Shown here: in pieces, positions 43,595-53,049 of the stretch
How the letters are laid out: each line of letters begins with the position of its first letter
Numbering within the stretch: position 1 is the first letter of the stretch
Origin: Anaerolineaceae bacterium
GTDB taxonomy: Bacteria > Chloroflexota > Anaerolineae > Anaerolineales > Anaerolineaceae
Direction of reading: 5' to 3'
Length of the DNA stretch: 64,000 nucleotides
NCBI GenBank assembly: GCA_017417055.1
Contig: JAFPZX010000006.1
Location: 1 to 64,000 of the forward strand
Position numbers and translations under genes: made by a program
Notes under the pieces: model-generated
What the model was told of the DNA's origin: nothing
Databases searched by the model: none
What the model saw: the letters and a program-made list of their open reading frames with translations, nothing else

Positions 43595-44530
43595 CTATCC
43601 GGCATTCAGCGCCTTGATGATATCGGGCAGCTGCTGGTCAACTTTGTCATTATCCAACTGGCAGGTTCCGGCATTGCGGTGACCGCCGCCGCCATACTTA
43701 AGACAAAGGGCGCCGATATCCACCTGTGAACCTTTGTTGACAATCGATTTTCCGATCATGACCGCGGTATTCTGTTTCTTAAATCCCCAGGCAACATGGA
43801 CGGAAATCTGAGCTTCCGGATAAAGCGCGTAAATCATAAAGCGGTTCCCCGCGTGGATCACTTCTTCATTCCGCAGGTCAAGCACAACGACCTTGTCATA
43901 CACTTTGGCGATACGCTGCAGCTGCGCTTTAAAGAGATCTGCCTGTTCAAAATAAAGGTCAACACGCTCTTTCACATCCGGCAGTTCCAGAATCTCGTCG
44001 ATATTGTGTTCCAGACAATAGTCGATCAATTCCATCATCAGCGCGTAATTGGAGATGCGGAAGTCATGGAAACGGCCCAAACCGGTTCGTGCATCCATCA
44101 GGTAATGCAGCAGCACCCAGCCTTTGGGATTCAGAATTTCATCCATTGTGAAATCCGCACTGTCACCCTTATCCACCGCGGCCATCAGTTCATCGGAAAT
44201 CCGCGGGAAGGCCTTTTTCCCACCGTAATAGTCATATACCACCCGGGCAGCGCTTCTTGCCTTCGGATCAATGATCAGCTTTCCGCCGGTCTCAACAGCT
44301 TTCAGCCGTTCTTCTTCCGATTCGTGATGGTCGAACGCGATCGATACACGCGGATCGTACGGCAGATTTGTGGTAATATCGTTTTTACTCAATTCAATTT
44401 TTCCATCCTGAACGTCTTTGGGATGGACAAATTTGATTTCATCGATCAGGTTAAGTTCTTTGAGCATCATGGCGCAAGCCAGACCGTCAAAATCACTTCT
44501 TGTTACAAGTCTTCTTGTTTGTTGTTCCAT
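43595..44530 (-). CDS. DHH-family phosphoesterase
   Basis: A 311-residue DHH/DHHA1 protein. The N-terminal RSDFDGLACA and central AFDHHESEEE (about residues 97-106) carry the metal-binding aspartates and histidines. The C-terminal DHHA1 motif is GGGGHRNAG. Members hydrolyse oligoribonucleotides, cyclic dinucleotides or pyrophosphate; the length and layout are nearer to the exopolyphosphatase-like/NrnA group, but the substrate is not decided. A TATACT -10 lies at 44564-44569 on the minus strand, with RBS GGAAAGGAAG. Confidence 0.87.
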   Translation of the reverse strand: MEQQTRRLVTRSDFDGLACAMMLKELNLIDEIKFVHPKDVQDGKIELSKNDITTNLPYDPRVSIAFDHHESEEERLKAVETGGKLIIDPKARSAARVVYDYYGGKKAFPRISDELMAAVDKGDSADFTMDEILNPKGWVLLHYLMDARTGLGRFHDFRISNYALMMELIDYCLEHNIDEILELPDVKERVDLYFEQADLFKAQLQRIAKVYDKVVVLDLRNEEVIHAGNRFMIYALYPEAQISVHVAWGFKKQNTAVMIGKSIVNKGSQVDIGALCLKYGGGGHRNAGTCQLDNDKVDQQLPDIIKALNAG

Positions 44531-44563
44531 AGAATAAACTTCCTTTCCAATAGGTACTTATTC

Positions 44564-44569
44564 AGTATA
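44564..44569 (-). promoter_or_regulatory. -10 element of the DHH phosphoesterase gene
   Basis: The minus strand reads TATACT, 34 bp before the ATG at 44530. Confidence 0.45.
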
Positions 44570-44783
44570 ACACAGATATATAGCCCATTATATATTTTCC
44601 ATGCTCTTTGCGCAGCTGCAAGGTCTTTTGCTGTTCCGATTCACGGCGCATTTACGGGACAAGGAGCCTGTCCCATGATGGAACAATATGGGTAGTTTTA
44701 TAGCTATATTGTCAAATTCCATGAATAATAATGATGTGTTCCGTCCTGAATAGATACAAATATTTTACGAACCGGGCGGGACT

Positions 44784-44792
44784 TGTTATAAT
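44784..44792 (+). promoter_or_regulatory. Extended -10 promoter of nadK, probable leaderless transcript
   Basis: TGTTATAAT is a perfect TGnTATAAT. It ends 7 bp before the nadK ATG (44799), so the transcript would begin at or within a base or two of the start codon. No Shine-Dalgarno sequence is present. Confidence 0.7.
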
Positions 44793-44798
44793 GGTAGT

Positions 44799-45677
44799 AT
44801 GCAGAAGATTGTGAACTCACCCAAACGTATTGCGGTTACCTGGCATCCCAGTCTGGAAGATGCCCGGGTGATGGCTGCAGAGATTGTCCATGCCCTTCGG
44901 GGACGTTCTGTGGATCGCGCGGAATCCTTTTCCCTGAGTGACAAAAGGTTCCGCAGTGAACTGCATGACGGGCAGTTCGATTTGATGATCGCGCTTGGCG
45001 GCGACGGTACCATGCTGCGGGCAGGGAAACTCGGAGCGCCGGTAAACGTTCCGGTGATGGGTATCAACCTGGGTCATTTCGGTTTTCTTGTGGAAACACA
45101 GCGGAACGAATGGCAGGCCCGTCTGGATGATCTGCTCAACGGGAATTGGGAGACAGACAAACGGATGATGATCCATGCGGATCATTTCCGCGGAGAGAAA
45201 AAGATGAATTCCTGGGAAGTTCTGAATGATATCGTGCTGGCCAGGGCTTTGTCTTTACGTCCTGTTCATCTGATTGTCCACGTAAATGAAATCGAACTGG
45301 CGGAATATGTAGCTGACGGCTTGATTTTGGCAACAGCCACCGGTTCTACATCATATTCGCAATCTGTGGGTGGACCGATCCTGCGGCCGGATATGCGCAA
45401 CATGCTGCTGACACCTATTTCACCAAATCTGTGCGTGGATCGATGTCTGGTACTGCCTGACTCAGACCTTGTCACCTTCATTCTTGACGGCAATGTGGAA
45501 GCGATCGTTTCTCCCGATGGCTATGAAGGAGCTGATTTGGCATTCGGTGATCGGGTTGTGGCAAAGGCCTCGGAACATTCCGCTTTGTTTGTCCGTTTTG
45601 AGGATAAAGGTGTGTTTTACCGCAACATCACCCGGTATATGCAGCGGAATCCAACCATAGGAGGATGGAGACGATGA
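44799..45677 (+). CDS. nadK: NAD kinase
   Basis: A 292-residue enzyme that phosphorylates NAD+ to NADP+ with ATP. GGDGT at residues 67-71 is the catalytic motif, followed by MGINLGHFGFL and, near residue 185, ATGSTSYSQSVGGP in place of the usual TGSTAYxxSAGGP. The length is standard. The start codon lies immediately after an extended -10 promoter. The stop overlaps the next gene by 4 bp, and nadK / B-box protein / recN form one operon, a common Chloroflexota arrangement as far as I recall. Confidence 0.95.
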   Translation: MQKIVNSPKRIAVTWHPSLEDARVMAAEIVHALRGRSVDRAESFSLSDKRFRSELHDGQFDLMIALGGDGTMLRAGKLGAPVNVPVMGINLGHFGFLVETQRNEWQARLDDLLNGNWETDKRMMIHADHFRGEKKMNSWEVLNDIVLARALSLRPVHLIVHVNEIELAEYVADGLILATATGSTSYSQSVGGPILRPDMRNMLLTPISPNLCVDRCLVLPDSDLVTFILDGNVEAIVSPDGYEGADLAFGDRVVAKASEHSALFVRFEDKGVFYRNITRYMQRNPTIGGWRR

Positions 45678-46231
45678 TTGAAGAAACACACAACGAATAT
45701 CAGGTATGTTATAAACATCCGGACCGGAAAACCTATCTGCGCTGCAACAAGTGCGGCCGTCCTATCTGCCTGGAATGTTCCGTTCAGACACCGACGGGCT
45801 ACCGCTGCAAAGACTGTATCAAAACTCAGCAGAAAGTTTTCGACACGGCCGAAAAGAAAGATTATTTTATCGGCGCGGCTATTGCGGCGGTTCTGGGATT
45901 TGCCGGTACGTTTGTTATGCGGCTCATCCCGTTTCTGCCTGTTTTTGTTGCCGCGTTGATTTTTGCCACTGCTTTCGGAAAAATCATCTGTTCCGCTGTT
46001 CGTGCTGCTTTCAGCAAAAGACGCTCTCAGACGCTTACCCGTGTTGTTGCGGCAGCGGCAGCGGTTGGTGCACTGGCGGGAATGTGGCAGGAGATTATTG
46101 TCAATATCAACATTATGTCCATGGGGATGATGCTGAACGGCTTAATGCAAATTATCGTTGATATCCTTTATATTGTTATTCAAAGTGTTACGATCCTTTC
46201 GGATATGAACGGGATGGTGTTCAGAAAGTAA
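45674..46231 (+). CDS. B-box-type zinc finger membrane protein
   Basis: The start is the ATG at 45674, spaced correctly from GGAGG and overlapping the nadK stop (ATGA). The 185-residue product has an N-terminal zinc finger (CYKHPDRKTYLRCNKCGRPI then CLEC and YRCKDC). It is followed by three or four membrane helices (about residues 60-95, 120-140 and 150-175). This architecture, a B-box-like finger fused to a small membrane domain, is seen in actinobacterial and Chloroflexota proteins, sometimes with rhomboid proteases; no rhomboid catalytic motif is present here. Function unknown. Confidence 0.8.
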   Translation: MIEETHNEYQVCYKHPDRKTYLRCNKCGRPICLECSVQTPTGYRCKDCIKTQQKVFDTAEKKDYFIGAAIAAVLGFAGTFVMRLIPFLPVFVAALIFATAFGKIICSAVRAAFSKRRSQTLTRVVAAAAAVGALAGMWQEIIVNINIMSMGMMLNGLMQIIVDILYIVIQSVTILSDMNGMVFRK

Positions 46232-46235
46232 ATTT

Positions 46236-47966
46236 ATGCTCAAAGAGATCAGAATACAAAATTTTGCCATCATTGAATCTTTGGACCTGGAGTTCACTGA
46301 CGGATTTAATATCTTCACAGGGGAAACCGGAGCGGGGAAATCTATCATCCTGGACGCGCTTTCACTTGTCCTCGGCGAAAAAGCGGACAACAGTTTTGTC
46401 CGGGAGGGAACGAAACGGGCTTCGGTCGAGGCCTTCTTTGACTATGGAAACCGCAGAGAAGAAATCGAAGAGATCCTGAAACGCGAAGACCTGCTGCCGG
46501 ATGACGGCATCGAAGAAGTTTCACTTTCCCGTGAACTCCGTATCGAAGGCCGCAGCACTGCCCGCGTCAATGGACATGGGGTGAGTCTTTCGGTCCTGCA
46601 GGAGGTTGGCGCTCTTTTGGTGGATATCCATGGGCAGTCCGAACATCTTTCACTGCTCAAACCTGCTTCTCATATCCGGCTGGTGGACCAGTATGCCGGG
46701 AATGAGGATCTGCTGAAAAAATACCGCGAGGTTTACCGCCGTTACCTTTCCGTTGTGAAAGAATTGAAAACACTGCGGGATGGGGAAGCGGAAGCACTGC
46801 GCCAACAGGATATGCTGACTTTTCAGCTTAATGAGATCCAATCCGCAGAAATGTCTGTAAAAGAAGAAGATGCACTGAACCGTGAACGGGAACGGATGGC
46901 GAATTCGGAAAAAATCGCCCGGCTTGTCCATTCCGGATTGACAGCATTACAGGGCCGCTCTGAAAACCGACCGGGAATCATCGAACAGATGGATACTCTC
47001 GACAGCGCGCTGGATGACCTGACTGCTTACGATGAAACGCTTCAGCCGCTTTATGACGTGGTGGTAAACGCCGCGGATCAAATGAATGAAGTGCTGGATA
47101 AACTGGAGCGTTACCGCTCAGGGCTTGGATTCAGTTCCCGCAAACGGAACCAGATCGAAGAACGGCTCGCTCTGTATTTCTCACTGAAACGGAAATATGG
47201 CGGGACTGTGGAGGCTGTACTTGCTTATGCAGCGGACGCTCAGCGAAAACTGTCGCTTATCACCGGTGCAGGAAAGCAGATCGAAGAGCTGGAAGCCGAA
47301 AAAGCAGAGCTGCTTCAATCACTTTCCGGATTGGCACTTAAATTATCGGAAAAGCGTAAGTCGGCTGCTGCGGAAATTTCCCGCGGAGTAGAAACAGAAC
47401 TCGATGATTTGAAAATGCCGGCAGCCCGGTTTGACGTCCTGATGGAAACCGAACCGGCGGCAGATGGTTTGGAAGATGGAAACGGACAGCGGCTCGCTTT
47501 TGGTGATACCGGATTTGACAGAGTCGAATTCCTGATTGCTCCAAATCCCGGTGAAGGACTCAAGCCACTGGCAAAGGTCGCTTCCGGAGGTGAGACTTCC
47601 CGGCTGATGCTGGCGCTGAAAAACACACTGGCTCAGGCGGATACCGTCCCGACCATGGTCTTTGATGAAATCGATCAGGGTATTGGCGGGAGGATCGGTG
47701 CGCTGGTTGGTGAAAAGCTGTGGCAGCTCAGCCGGTACCATCAGGTGATCTGTATCACACATTTACCGCAGCTCGCGGCTTTGTATGACAGCCATTACCA
47801 TGTCCGTAAGCAGATCAGCGGGAACCGTACACAGACAATCGTCACACGTCTTTCCGATGAAGAAAGCTTGCATGAGATGGCCTCGCTGCTTGGAGCCGAT
47901 AACGAGGAAAATGTCCGTGCGGTAAAAGCTATGTTGAAAGAAAGTGCGGAATACAAAAAAAGTTAG
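46236..47966 (+). CDS. recN: DNA repair protein RecN
   Basis: A 576-residue SMC-like ATPase that acts in double-strand-break repair. Walker A is TGETGAGKSI (about residues 28-37), a central coiled coil spans about 155-380, the ABC signature lies at VASGGETSRLMLALK, and Walker B at TMVFDEIDQGIGG. Length and order are normal for RecN. It begins 5 bp after the B-box gene. The stop TAG is the first part of a tandem repeat tract (GTTAGGAGTGAGGAG). Confidence 0.96.
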   Translation: MLKEIRIQNFAIIESLDLEFTDGFNIFTGETGAGKSIILDALSLVLGEKADNSFVREGTKRASVEAFFDYGNRREEIEEILKREDLLPDDGIEEVSLSRELRIEGRSTARVNGHGVSLSVLQEVGALLVDIHGQSEHLSLLKPASHIRLVDQYAGNEDLLKKYREVYRRYLSVVKELKTLRDGEAEALRQQDMLTFQLNEIQSAEMSVKEEDALNRERERMANSEKIARLVHSGLTALQGRSENRPGIIEQMDTLDSALDDLTAYDETLQPLYDVVVNAADQMNEVLDKLERYRSGLGFSSRKRNQIEERLALYFSLKRKYGGTVEAVLAYAADAQRKLSLITGAGKQIEELEAEKAELLQSLSGLALKLSEKRKSAAAEISRGVETELDDLKMPAARFDVLMETEPAADGLEDGNGQRLAFGDTGFDRVEFLIAPNPGEGLKPLAKVASGGETSRLMLALKNTLAQADTVPTMVFDEIDQGIGGRIGALVGEKLWQLSRYHQVICITHLPQLAALYDSHYHVRKQISGNRTQTIVTRLSDEESLHEMASLLGADNEENVRAVKAMLKESAEYKKS

Positions 47967-48104
47967 GAGTGAGGAGTGTGTAAGCAGTAAGAAGTAAGCA
48001 GTAATTTTCATCTAATTATTACTGACCTATGACTACTGACTGCCGTCCACTAATTACTGACTGACGGCCGCAGATCACCGTCCACTGATTGCTGACTGCT
48101 GATA
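47963..48104. repeat. Short tandem repeat tract between recN and the LysM gene
   Basis: It starts with GTTAGGAGTGAGGAG, continues with GTAAGCAGTAAGAAGTAAGC and then many ACTGACTAC, ACTGACTGCC, GTCCACTAATT units, ending TGACTGCTGATA. The recN stop codon lies inside the first unit. Confidence 0.8.
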
Positions 48105-48122
48105 ATGAGAAAAGAGGCTTAT

Positions 48123-48899
48123 ATGGAAAATAAAATGACAAAGAAGATGCTGATCCTGCTGTTGGCGGGAGTTTTTGCAGTGATATTTGCGGGTTCCGTT
48201 TCCGGTCAGGCGATATTGACGCCGACACCGGATTTGGATGGGAACATCTTTTATATTATCAAAAACAATGATTCCTGTATGAGCATCTCTTTAACGATGG
48301 GTATTGATTTGCAAACACTGCGTGAGCTGAACAATCTGGATGAACAGTGTACATTGATTCCCGGTACCCGTCTTCTTTTGGGACGTTATGAAACGCCCAC
48401 TCCGACACCAGGTCCGTCACCTACGCCAACACCGATTACGCCTACCCCGACGCCCTATAACGGATACGGACAGGTGTGCGTATATCTGTTCAACGATGAA
48501 AATGGAGATGGAATCGTTGGAGAATTTGAGTCCGGTGTTACCGGCGGCGCAGTCAGTATCACCAAGCGCAACGGGTCGGATAATTTTACCGGTTTGACCG
48601 CAGGAAATGATTTATTGTGTTTCCCGGAAGTTCCGGAAGGTGATTATAATATCTCTGTTGCTCCGCCGACCGACTATAATCCGACTACAAACATGAATTA
48701 TGCGCTGACGGTTAAAGCAGGGGATAATTCCCAAATCAATTTCGGCACCCAGAAGTCTTCTGTTCTGGAAGTGGAAGAAGTACAGGTGGATACCGGCAGC
48801 AAGTCCCCGATCATGGCGATGATTGGCGGCGGACTGATCCTCGCCGGCGTGGTGATTTTTATCATTTTTGGTGTTATTAAACGGAACGAACAATTATAA
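48123..48899 (+). CDS. LysM-domain surface protein with SdrD-like domain
   Basis: The start at 48123 has AAGAGG upstream; an ATG at 48105 lies at the end of the repeat tract. The 258-residue product has a signal peptide (1-29), a LysM peptidoglycan-binding domain (about 40-90, FYIIKNNDSCMSISLTMGID then LIPGTRLLLG), a Pro-Thr linker, an SdrD B-like domain (about 120-210, VYLFNDENGDGIVGEFESGV) and a C-terminal membrane helix with a short basic tail. It probably bridges membrane and cell wall. LysM proteins with such linkers are common in Anaerolineae. Confidence 0.85.
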   Translation: MENKMTKKMLILLLAGVFAVIFAGSVSGQAILTPTPDLDGNIFYIIKNNDSCMSISLTMGIDLQTLRELNNLDEQCTLIPGTRLLLGRYETPTPTPGPSPTPTPITPTPTPYNGYGQVCVYLFNDENGDGIVGEFESGVTGGAVSITKRNGSDNFTGLTAGNDLLCFPEVPEGDYNISVAPPTDYNPTTNMNYALTVKAGDNSQINFGTQKSSVLEVEEVQVDTGSKSPIMAMIGGGLILAGVVIFIIFGVIKRNEQL

Positions 48900-48918
48900 G
48901 TTATAAAAACCTGAAACT

Positions 48919-50574
48919 ATGGAACAATATTTGAATAATGCTGATGATATACAGGCGTTGATCAACATTCTTCCTTCAAAAATCGCGGAAGTGATCAGTG
49001 CTTACGGAAATATTGAAAAACTGATTGAAGTAGTGATGGATGTGGGCAGGATGCCTCTGGCCCGTTACACATCCGGCGATCTTCTGCTCTCCGAGGAGGA
49101 GATCACCTATGAAGATATTGACGGTGTGGTTGGAAAAATCGGTACATTTGACCTTGATAACCGCGCCGGGATGGAACGGACACTGCATCGTATCTCCGCC
49201 ATCCGCAACCGGCACAACCGCATTATCGGGCTGACATGCCGGGTCGGCCGTGCGGTATTCGGTACGCTGGACATCATCGCCGACTATATCAGCTCCGGAA
49301 AAAGTCTGCTGATCCTCGGGAAGCCCGGCATCGGGAAAACGACCATGCTGCGTGAGGCTGCCCGGGTACTTTCCTCACAAAAACGGGTCATCATCGTGGA
49401 TACTTCCAACGAAATCGGCGGGGATGGCGATGTGCCGCATCCTGCAGTGGGTGACGCCCGCCGCTTGCAGGTAGCTCAGCCGACACTGCAGCATGAGGTG
49501 ATGATTGAAGCGGTCGAAAACCATAACCCGGAAGTGATCATCATCGACGAAATTGGACGAGAACTGGAAGCACAGGCTGCCCGTACCATCGCGGAACGCG
49601 GTGTGCAGCTGATTGGGACCGCTCACGGGCAGACGATCAGCAATCTGCTGATGAACCCCACCTTATCCGACTTGATCGGCGGGATCGAATCCGTTACCCT
49701 TTCCGATGAGGAAGCCAAACGCAGAGGAACACAGAAAGTCGTACTGGAGCGGCGTTCCCCACCAACTTTTGATGTACTCGTAGAAATTCGGCAGCGGAAC
49801 CAGGTCGTCGTTTATCAGGACGTGGCAGAAGCCGTCGATGCCCTGGTTCGCGGCATCGAACTTCAGCCGGAACTGCGGACAAAAAACGCGAAAGGTCAGA
49901 TCATCCGCGAAAAAGCACCTGCTCCGGTATTAGAAGGATCCGGTTTGACCGGGAATAATAAAGAACCCACAGACGGGAAGAAAGGGAGAAAACAGCTTTC
50001 CCGGATGCAGGAAAATATCGTTGAGATCAGCGGAAAAAGCAAATCTGTCCTGAATGAAATCAAACATAGCGGGACTGCCGACCGGATAAAAGAACCTGAA
50101 TTCCGCAGAGAAACGATTCACGTATATCCGCATGGTGTCGCCCGCAACCGGCTGAACGAAGCGGCTGAACGTCTGGGAATCCCGGTCGCGGTTGTGAACA
50201 ATCTGGAAGAGGCGAACATTCTGATGACGCTGCGTCCCTATTATCGGGAACGTCAGAAGGTGATCGTGGATGCGGAAGAGAGGGGTATTCCGATTTATGT
50301 GCTGCGGTCTAATACGACTGCGCAGATCGAATATACTCTTGCGAACATGCTGAAAATTGAAGTACAGGAACAGGCTGTGAATTGGGAGGATGTCGAAGAA
50401 GAGACCGTTTCCGCGATCCGCTCTGTTTTGAGCGGTGAAGTGAGCTGGATCGATCTTTCCCCGGCTGATTGTTCCATCCGCCGAATCCAGCAGGAAATGA
50501 TCGAGCAGGCAAATTTGGTCTGCCAGCCTTTCGGAAAAGAACCGAAGCGGCGATTACGAATTTACAGAAGTTAG
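48919..50574 (+). CDS. SpoIIIAA-like AAA ATPase with R3H domain
   Basis: A 551-residue protein. The ATPase core (residues 1-300) has Walker A GKPGIGKTT (about 137-145), DTSNEIGGDGDVPHPAVG, and Walker B VIIIDEIGRELEA, as in SpoIIIAA and plastid Ycf45. The linker is charged. The C-terminal part (about 395-551) includes an R3H-type single-strand nucleic-acid-binding segment. It lies 19 bp after the LysM gene. The molecular role of this fusion is poorly defined; binding of RNA or DNA coupled to ATP is the family-level expectation. The stop TAG begins a repeat tract. Confidence 0.88.
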   Translation: MEQYLNNADDIQALINILPSKIAEVISAYGNIEKLIEVVMDVGRMPLARYTSGDLLLSEEEITYEDIDGVVGKIGTFDLDNRAGMERTLHRISAIRNRHNRIIGLTCRVGRAVFGTLDIIADYISSGKSLLILGKPGIGKTTMLREAARVLSSQKRVIIVDTSNEIGGDGDVPHPAVGDARRLQVAQPTLQHEVMIEAVENHNPEVIIIDEIGRELEAQAARTIAERGVQLIGTAHGQTISNLLMNPTLSDLIGGIESVTLSDEEAKRRGTQKVVLERRSPPTFDVLVEIRQRNQVVVYQDVAEAVDALVRGIELQPELRTKNAKGQIIREKAPAPVLEGSGLTGNNKEPTDGKKGRKQLSRMQENIVEISGKSKSVLNEIKHSGTADRIKEPEFRRETIHVYPHGVARNRLNEAAERLGIPVAVVNNLEEANILMTLRPYYRERQKVIVDAEERGIPIYVLRSNTTAQIEYTLANMLKIEVQEQAVNWEDVEEETVSAIRSVLSGEVSWIDLSPADCSIRRIQQEMIEQANLVCQPFGKEPKRRLRIYRS

Positions 50575-50602
50575 GTTATAGGTTATAGGTTTTAGGAGTT
50601 AG
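50572..50602. repeat. Short tandem repeat tract (TTATAGG/TTTTAGG type)
   Basis: Units GTTAGG, TTATAGG, TTATAGG, TTTTAGG, AGTTAGAG follow the R3H gene; the stop TAG is in the first unit. Confidence 0.65.
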
Positions 50603-50725
50603 AGAAACACTAATTATTTCGCATGAGTCAAAAGTGACCTGTTTTCGTTGACTCAAACTTGCGTCAGCAGAACAGGCCGCATTGACTCTTTACAACCAAA
50701 ATGGCCATTCATCAACGTTTCCTTA
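50603..50725. repeat. MITE-like palindromic repeat, family A copy 4
   Basis: It starts AGAAACACTAATTATT and ends ATCAACGTTTCCTTAGG, again in inverted orientation to each other. The core is GAGTCAAAAGTGACCTG, TTTTCGTTGACTCA, GCGTCAGCAGAACAGG, TTGACTC, nearly identical to the copy at 1901. Confidence 0.75.
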
Positions 50726-50829
50726 GGATTTTTGGATTTAGTATCTTTTTACAGATCCATTGCACCTGGCTCCCGGTCTCTAACACCCAATCCTCAGCCC
50801 ATAGTCCCTAACCACTGAAAGAAGGAACT

Positions 50830-51450
50830 ATGTTTATCACTTTTGAAGGACCCGACGGAAGCGGGAAAACGACCCAATTGAACGGACTCATGCCGGTGTT
50901 GGAAAAACAAGGCCTGGATGTAATCCGGACACGGGAACCGGGCGGAACGGAAATCGGTGACCAGATTCGTTCTGTAATCATGGATATGAAAAACAAATCG
51001 ATGACGCCGCGGGCGGAGATCCTGCTGTTTTGTGCGTCCCGGGCGCAGCTGGTGGAAGAGCTGATCCGGCCTTCGCTTGCCGCCGGGAAGATCATTCTCT
51101 GTGACCGTTACGCCGATTCCACCATGGCTTATCAGGGATATGGACATGGTCTGGACCGGGAGGCGTTGGGGCAGCTGCTGCATTTTGCCACCGGTGGTCT
51201 GAAACCCGATTTGACACTGTTGTTTGACATTCCCTCAGAAGCAGGTTTGCGCAGACGTCTGAGTAACCATGAGGAATGGAATCGCATGGATGATTATGCC
51301 CTCCAGTTCCACGAACGGGTCCGCAATGGTTATCTCGAGATGGCCGCCGCGGAACCGGATCGTTATGTGATCATCAACGCTGATCGTTCCAAGGAAGAGA
51401 TCCATAAAGAGGTCGTTTTGACAGTAATGCGGAAGCTGAACCGGTCGTAA
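50830..51450 (+). CDS. tmk: Thymidylate kinase
   Basis: A 206-residue enzyme that phosphorylates dTMP to dTDP. The P-loop is FEGPDGSGKTTQ (residues 4-15), the dTMP-binding REPGGTEIGDQIR and DRYADSTMAYQGYG motifs are present, and the lid region has several Arg residues (LRRRLSNHEEWNRMD). Complete length. RBS GAAAGAAGGA. It follows the R3H gene after a repeat-filled gap of 255 bp, which contains no other gene. Confidence 0.95.
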   Translation: MFITFEGPDGSGKTTQLNGLMPVLEKQGLDVIRTREPGGTEIGDQIRSVIMDMKNKSMTPRAEILLFCASRAQLVEELIRPSLAAGKIILCDRYADSTMAYQGYGHGLDREALGQLLHFATGGLKPDLTLLFDIPSEAGLRRRLSNHEEWNRMDDYALQFHERVRNGYLEMAAAEPDRYVIINADRSKEEIHKEVVLTVMRKLNRS

Positions 51451-51623
51451 TCTCGAAGAGATGCTGCTTTCTGAATAAATATGATTATTCAGAAATAATC
51501 GATGGTTTGCACTAATGACTTTCAAAATGCGATAAAATTATAAAGAATGTCTCTGCAGCCGGTATGCGTTGTACCGGTTGGAGACAGTTATATCCTGAAA
51601 TGAAAATTGTGAAAGGCAATCTC

Positions 51624-52892
51624 ATGAAAAAATCATTATTGTTAATATTGTTATTTGTCCTCGTCCTTACTTGCAGCACATCTGCCGCGGATGACGAATG
51701 GACTGTCTGGAATGCGGATGTTTCCGATGCCGCTGAAATTCAATGTACGCTTGTGGATGCATCCATGGAAAACGAAACCGTAAAGGCTGCTCTTGGTGAA
51801 GTTACGGAAAATGACTGGGCAATCGGTCCGGAAGACGCGATCATGACGCTGGTTGAATATGCCGATTTCCAGTGCCCATACTGCTCCCGTGCCGGTTTGA
51901 CTGCGCTTGAATTCCAGGCTGCCCATCCGGATGAGGTTCGCTATGTGTACCGTCACTTCCCGCTTTCTTTTCATGAAAAAGCTCCGATGACTGCCTATGC
52001 TGCAGACGCTGCCGGGAAACAGGGCCTTTTCTTTGAAGCAGAACACTTCCTGTATGAGACTCAGAACGACTGGACAAACATCGCGGATATGGAGGAATTT
52101 GAAGCCTGGCTGCGTGAAAACATCCAGACCGCTCTGCCGGAACTTGATTACGAACAGTGGTCTGCTGACTTTGAATCCGAAGCTATCCGTGAAGTTGTTG
52201 ACGGATCCTTTGACAAAGTCGCCGCTACCGGACTGGTGGGCGGCACACCGACTTTCTTTGCCAATTTCTACCAGACTTCCTATGAACCCGCTGTTCTGGA
52301 ACAGTACATCAAGCTGTTCAACCTGCAAAAAAATTACCGTACATCTTGCCCTGTGAATGTTGTGGAAGAGGGTAAGGATTACCGTGCCACTCTGCATACC
52401 ACTGCGGGTGACGTGATTATTAACCTGTTCGCAAAAGAAGCTCCGAACCTGGTTTCCAACTTCATGAACCTGGCCGCGGATGGATTTTATAATGGCAATG
52501 AGTTCCACAATGTCGTTGAGGGCTTCGCACTTCAAACCGGTGACCCGAGCAGTACCGGAGTAGGACTTGCCGGTTACTATCTGGATGATGAAAACCTGAA
52601 TAACGGTGGATTTAATGAACCCGGTGCGGTTGCTATGGCAAATACCGGTGCAAATAAAAACGGTTCACAATTCTTTATTGCTCTGGATGTTGCGGAATAC
52701 TTCCGCAATGGTTACAGCGCATCCGGTGATATCTCTGAAGATGAAGTGGCTCAAAAAGTGAATACGCGTCTGGAAGCCATGAACGCGAAATATTCCGTGT
52801 TCGGCCGCGTCGCGGAAGAATCCCTTGAAATTCTTCCGCTTATTGATCAGACAACGGTGATTGAAAGCGTGGATGTAGAAGTCCGCGGATAA
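51624..52892 (+). CDS. Extracytoplasmic DsbA-like thioredoxin fused to cyclophilin
   Basis: The start at 51624 (RBS GAAAGG) gives MKKSLLLILLFVLVLTC, a signal peptide; Cys17 resembles a weak lipobox. The 422-residue product has a DsbA-like thioredoxin domain (about 45-235) with active site CPYC (Cys84/Cys87) and cis-Pro loop GGTPTFF. This is followed by a cyclophilin-type peptidyl-prolyl isomerase (about 250-420) with TTAGDVIINLFAKEAPN, FHNVVEGFALQTGDP and NGSQFFIAL. One chain should thus catalyse both disulfide formation and proline isomerisation outside the cytoplasm. Similar fusions occur in Chloroflexota. The gene is monocistronic. Confidence 0.9.
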   Translation: MKKSLLLILLFVLVLTCSTSAADDEWTVWNADVSDAAEIQCTLVDASMENETVKAALGEVTENDWAIGPEDAIMTLVEYADFQCPYCSRAGLTALEFQAAHPDEVRYVYRHFPLSFHEKAPMTAYAADAAGKQGLFFEAEHFLYETQNDWTNIADMEEFEAWLRENIQTALPELDYEQWSADFESEAIREVVDGSFDKVAATGLVGGTPTFFANFYQTSYEPAVLEQYIKLFNLQKNYRTSCPVNVVEEGKDYRATLHTTAGDVIINLFAKEAPNLVSNFMNLAADGFYNGNEFHNVVEGFALQTGDPSSTGVGLAGYYLDDENLNNGGFNEPGAVAMANTGANKNGSQFFIALDVAEYFRNGYSASGDISEDEVAQKVNTRLEAMNAKYSVFGRVAEESLEILPLIDQTTVIESVDVEVRG

Positions 52893-52910
52893 ACCTTTGG
52901 TTGCATCTGC

Positions 52911-52995
52911 TCAGAACAGAGCACATCGGGGACCGGCATCTCGTGCGGTGTATACTGCATAAATGTATCCGTCCCCATGTTTTTTTGTGCAGCAG
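52911..52995. repeat. Family B palindromic repeat, copy 4 (degenerate)
   Basis: TCAGAACAGAGCACATCGGG, GACCGGCATCTCGTGCGG and GTATCCGTCCCCATG match the ends and core of other family B copies; the central part differs. Confidence 0.55.
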
Positions 52996-53049
52996 GACCG
53001 TATTTTGTGATGTGCTGTTTAACTGATATGTGCTGAAAGAGAGGTATTT

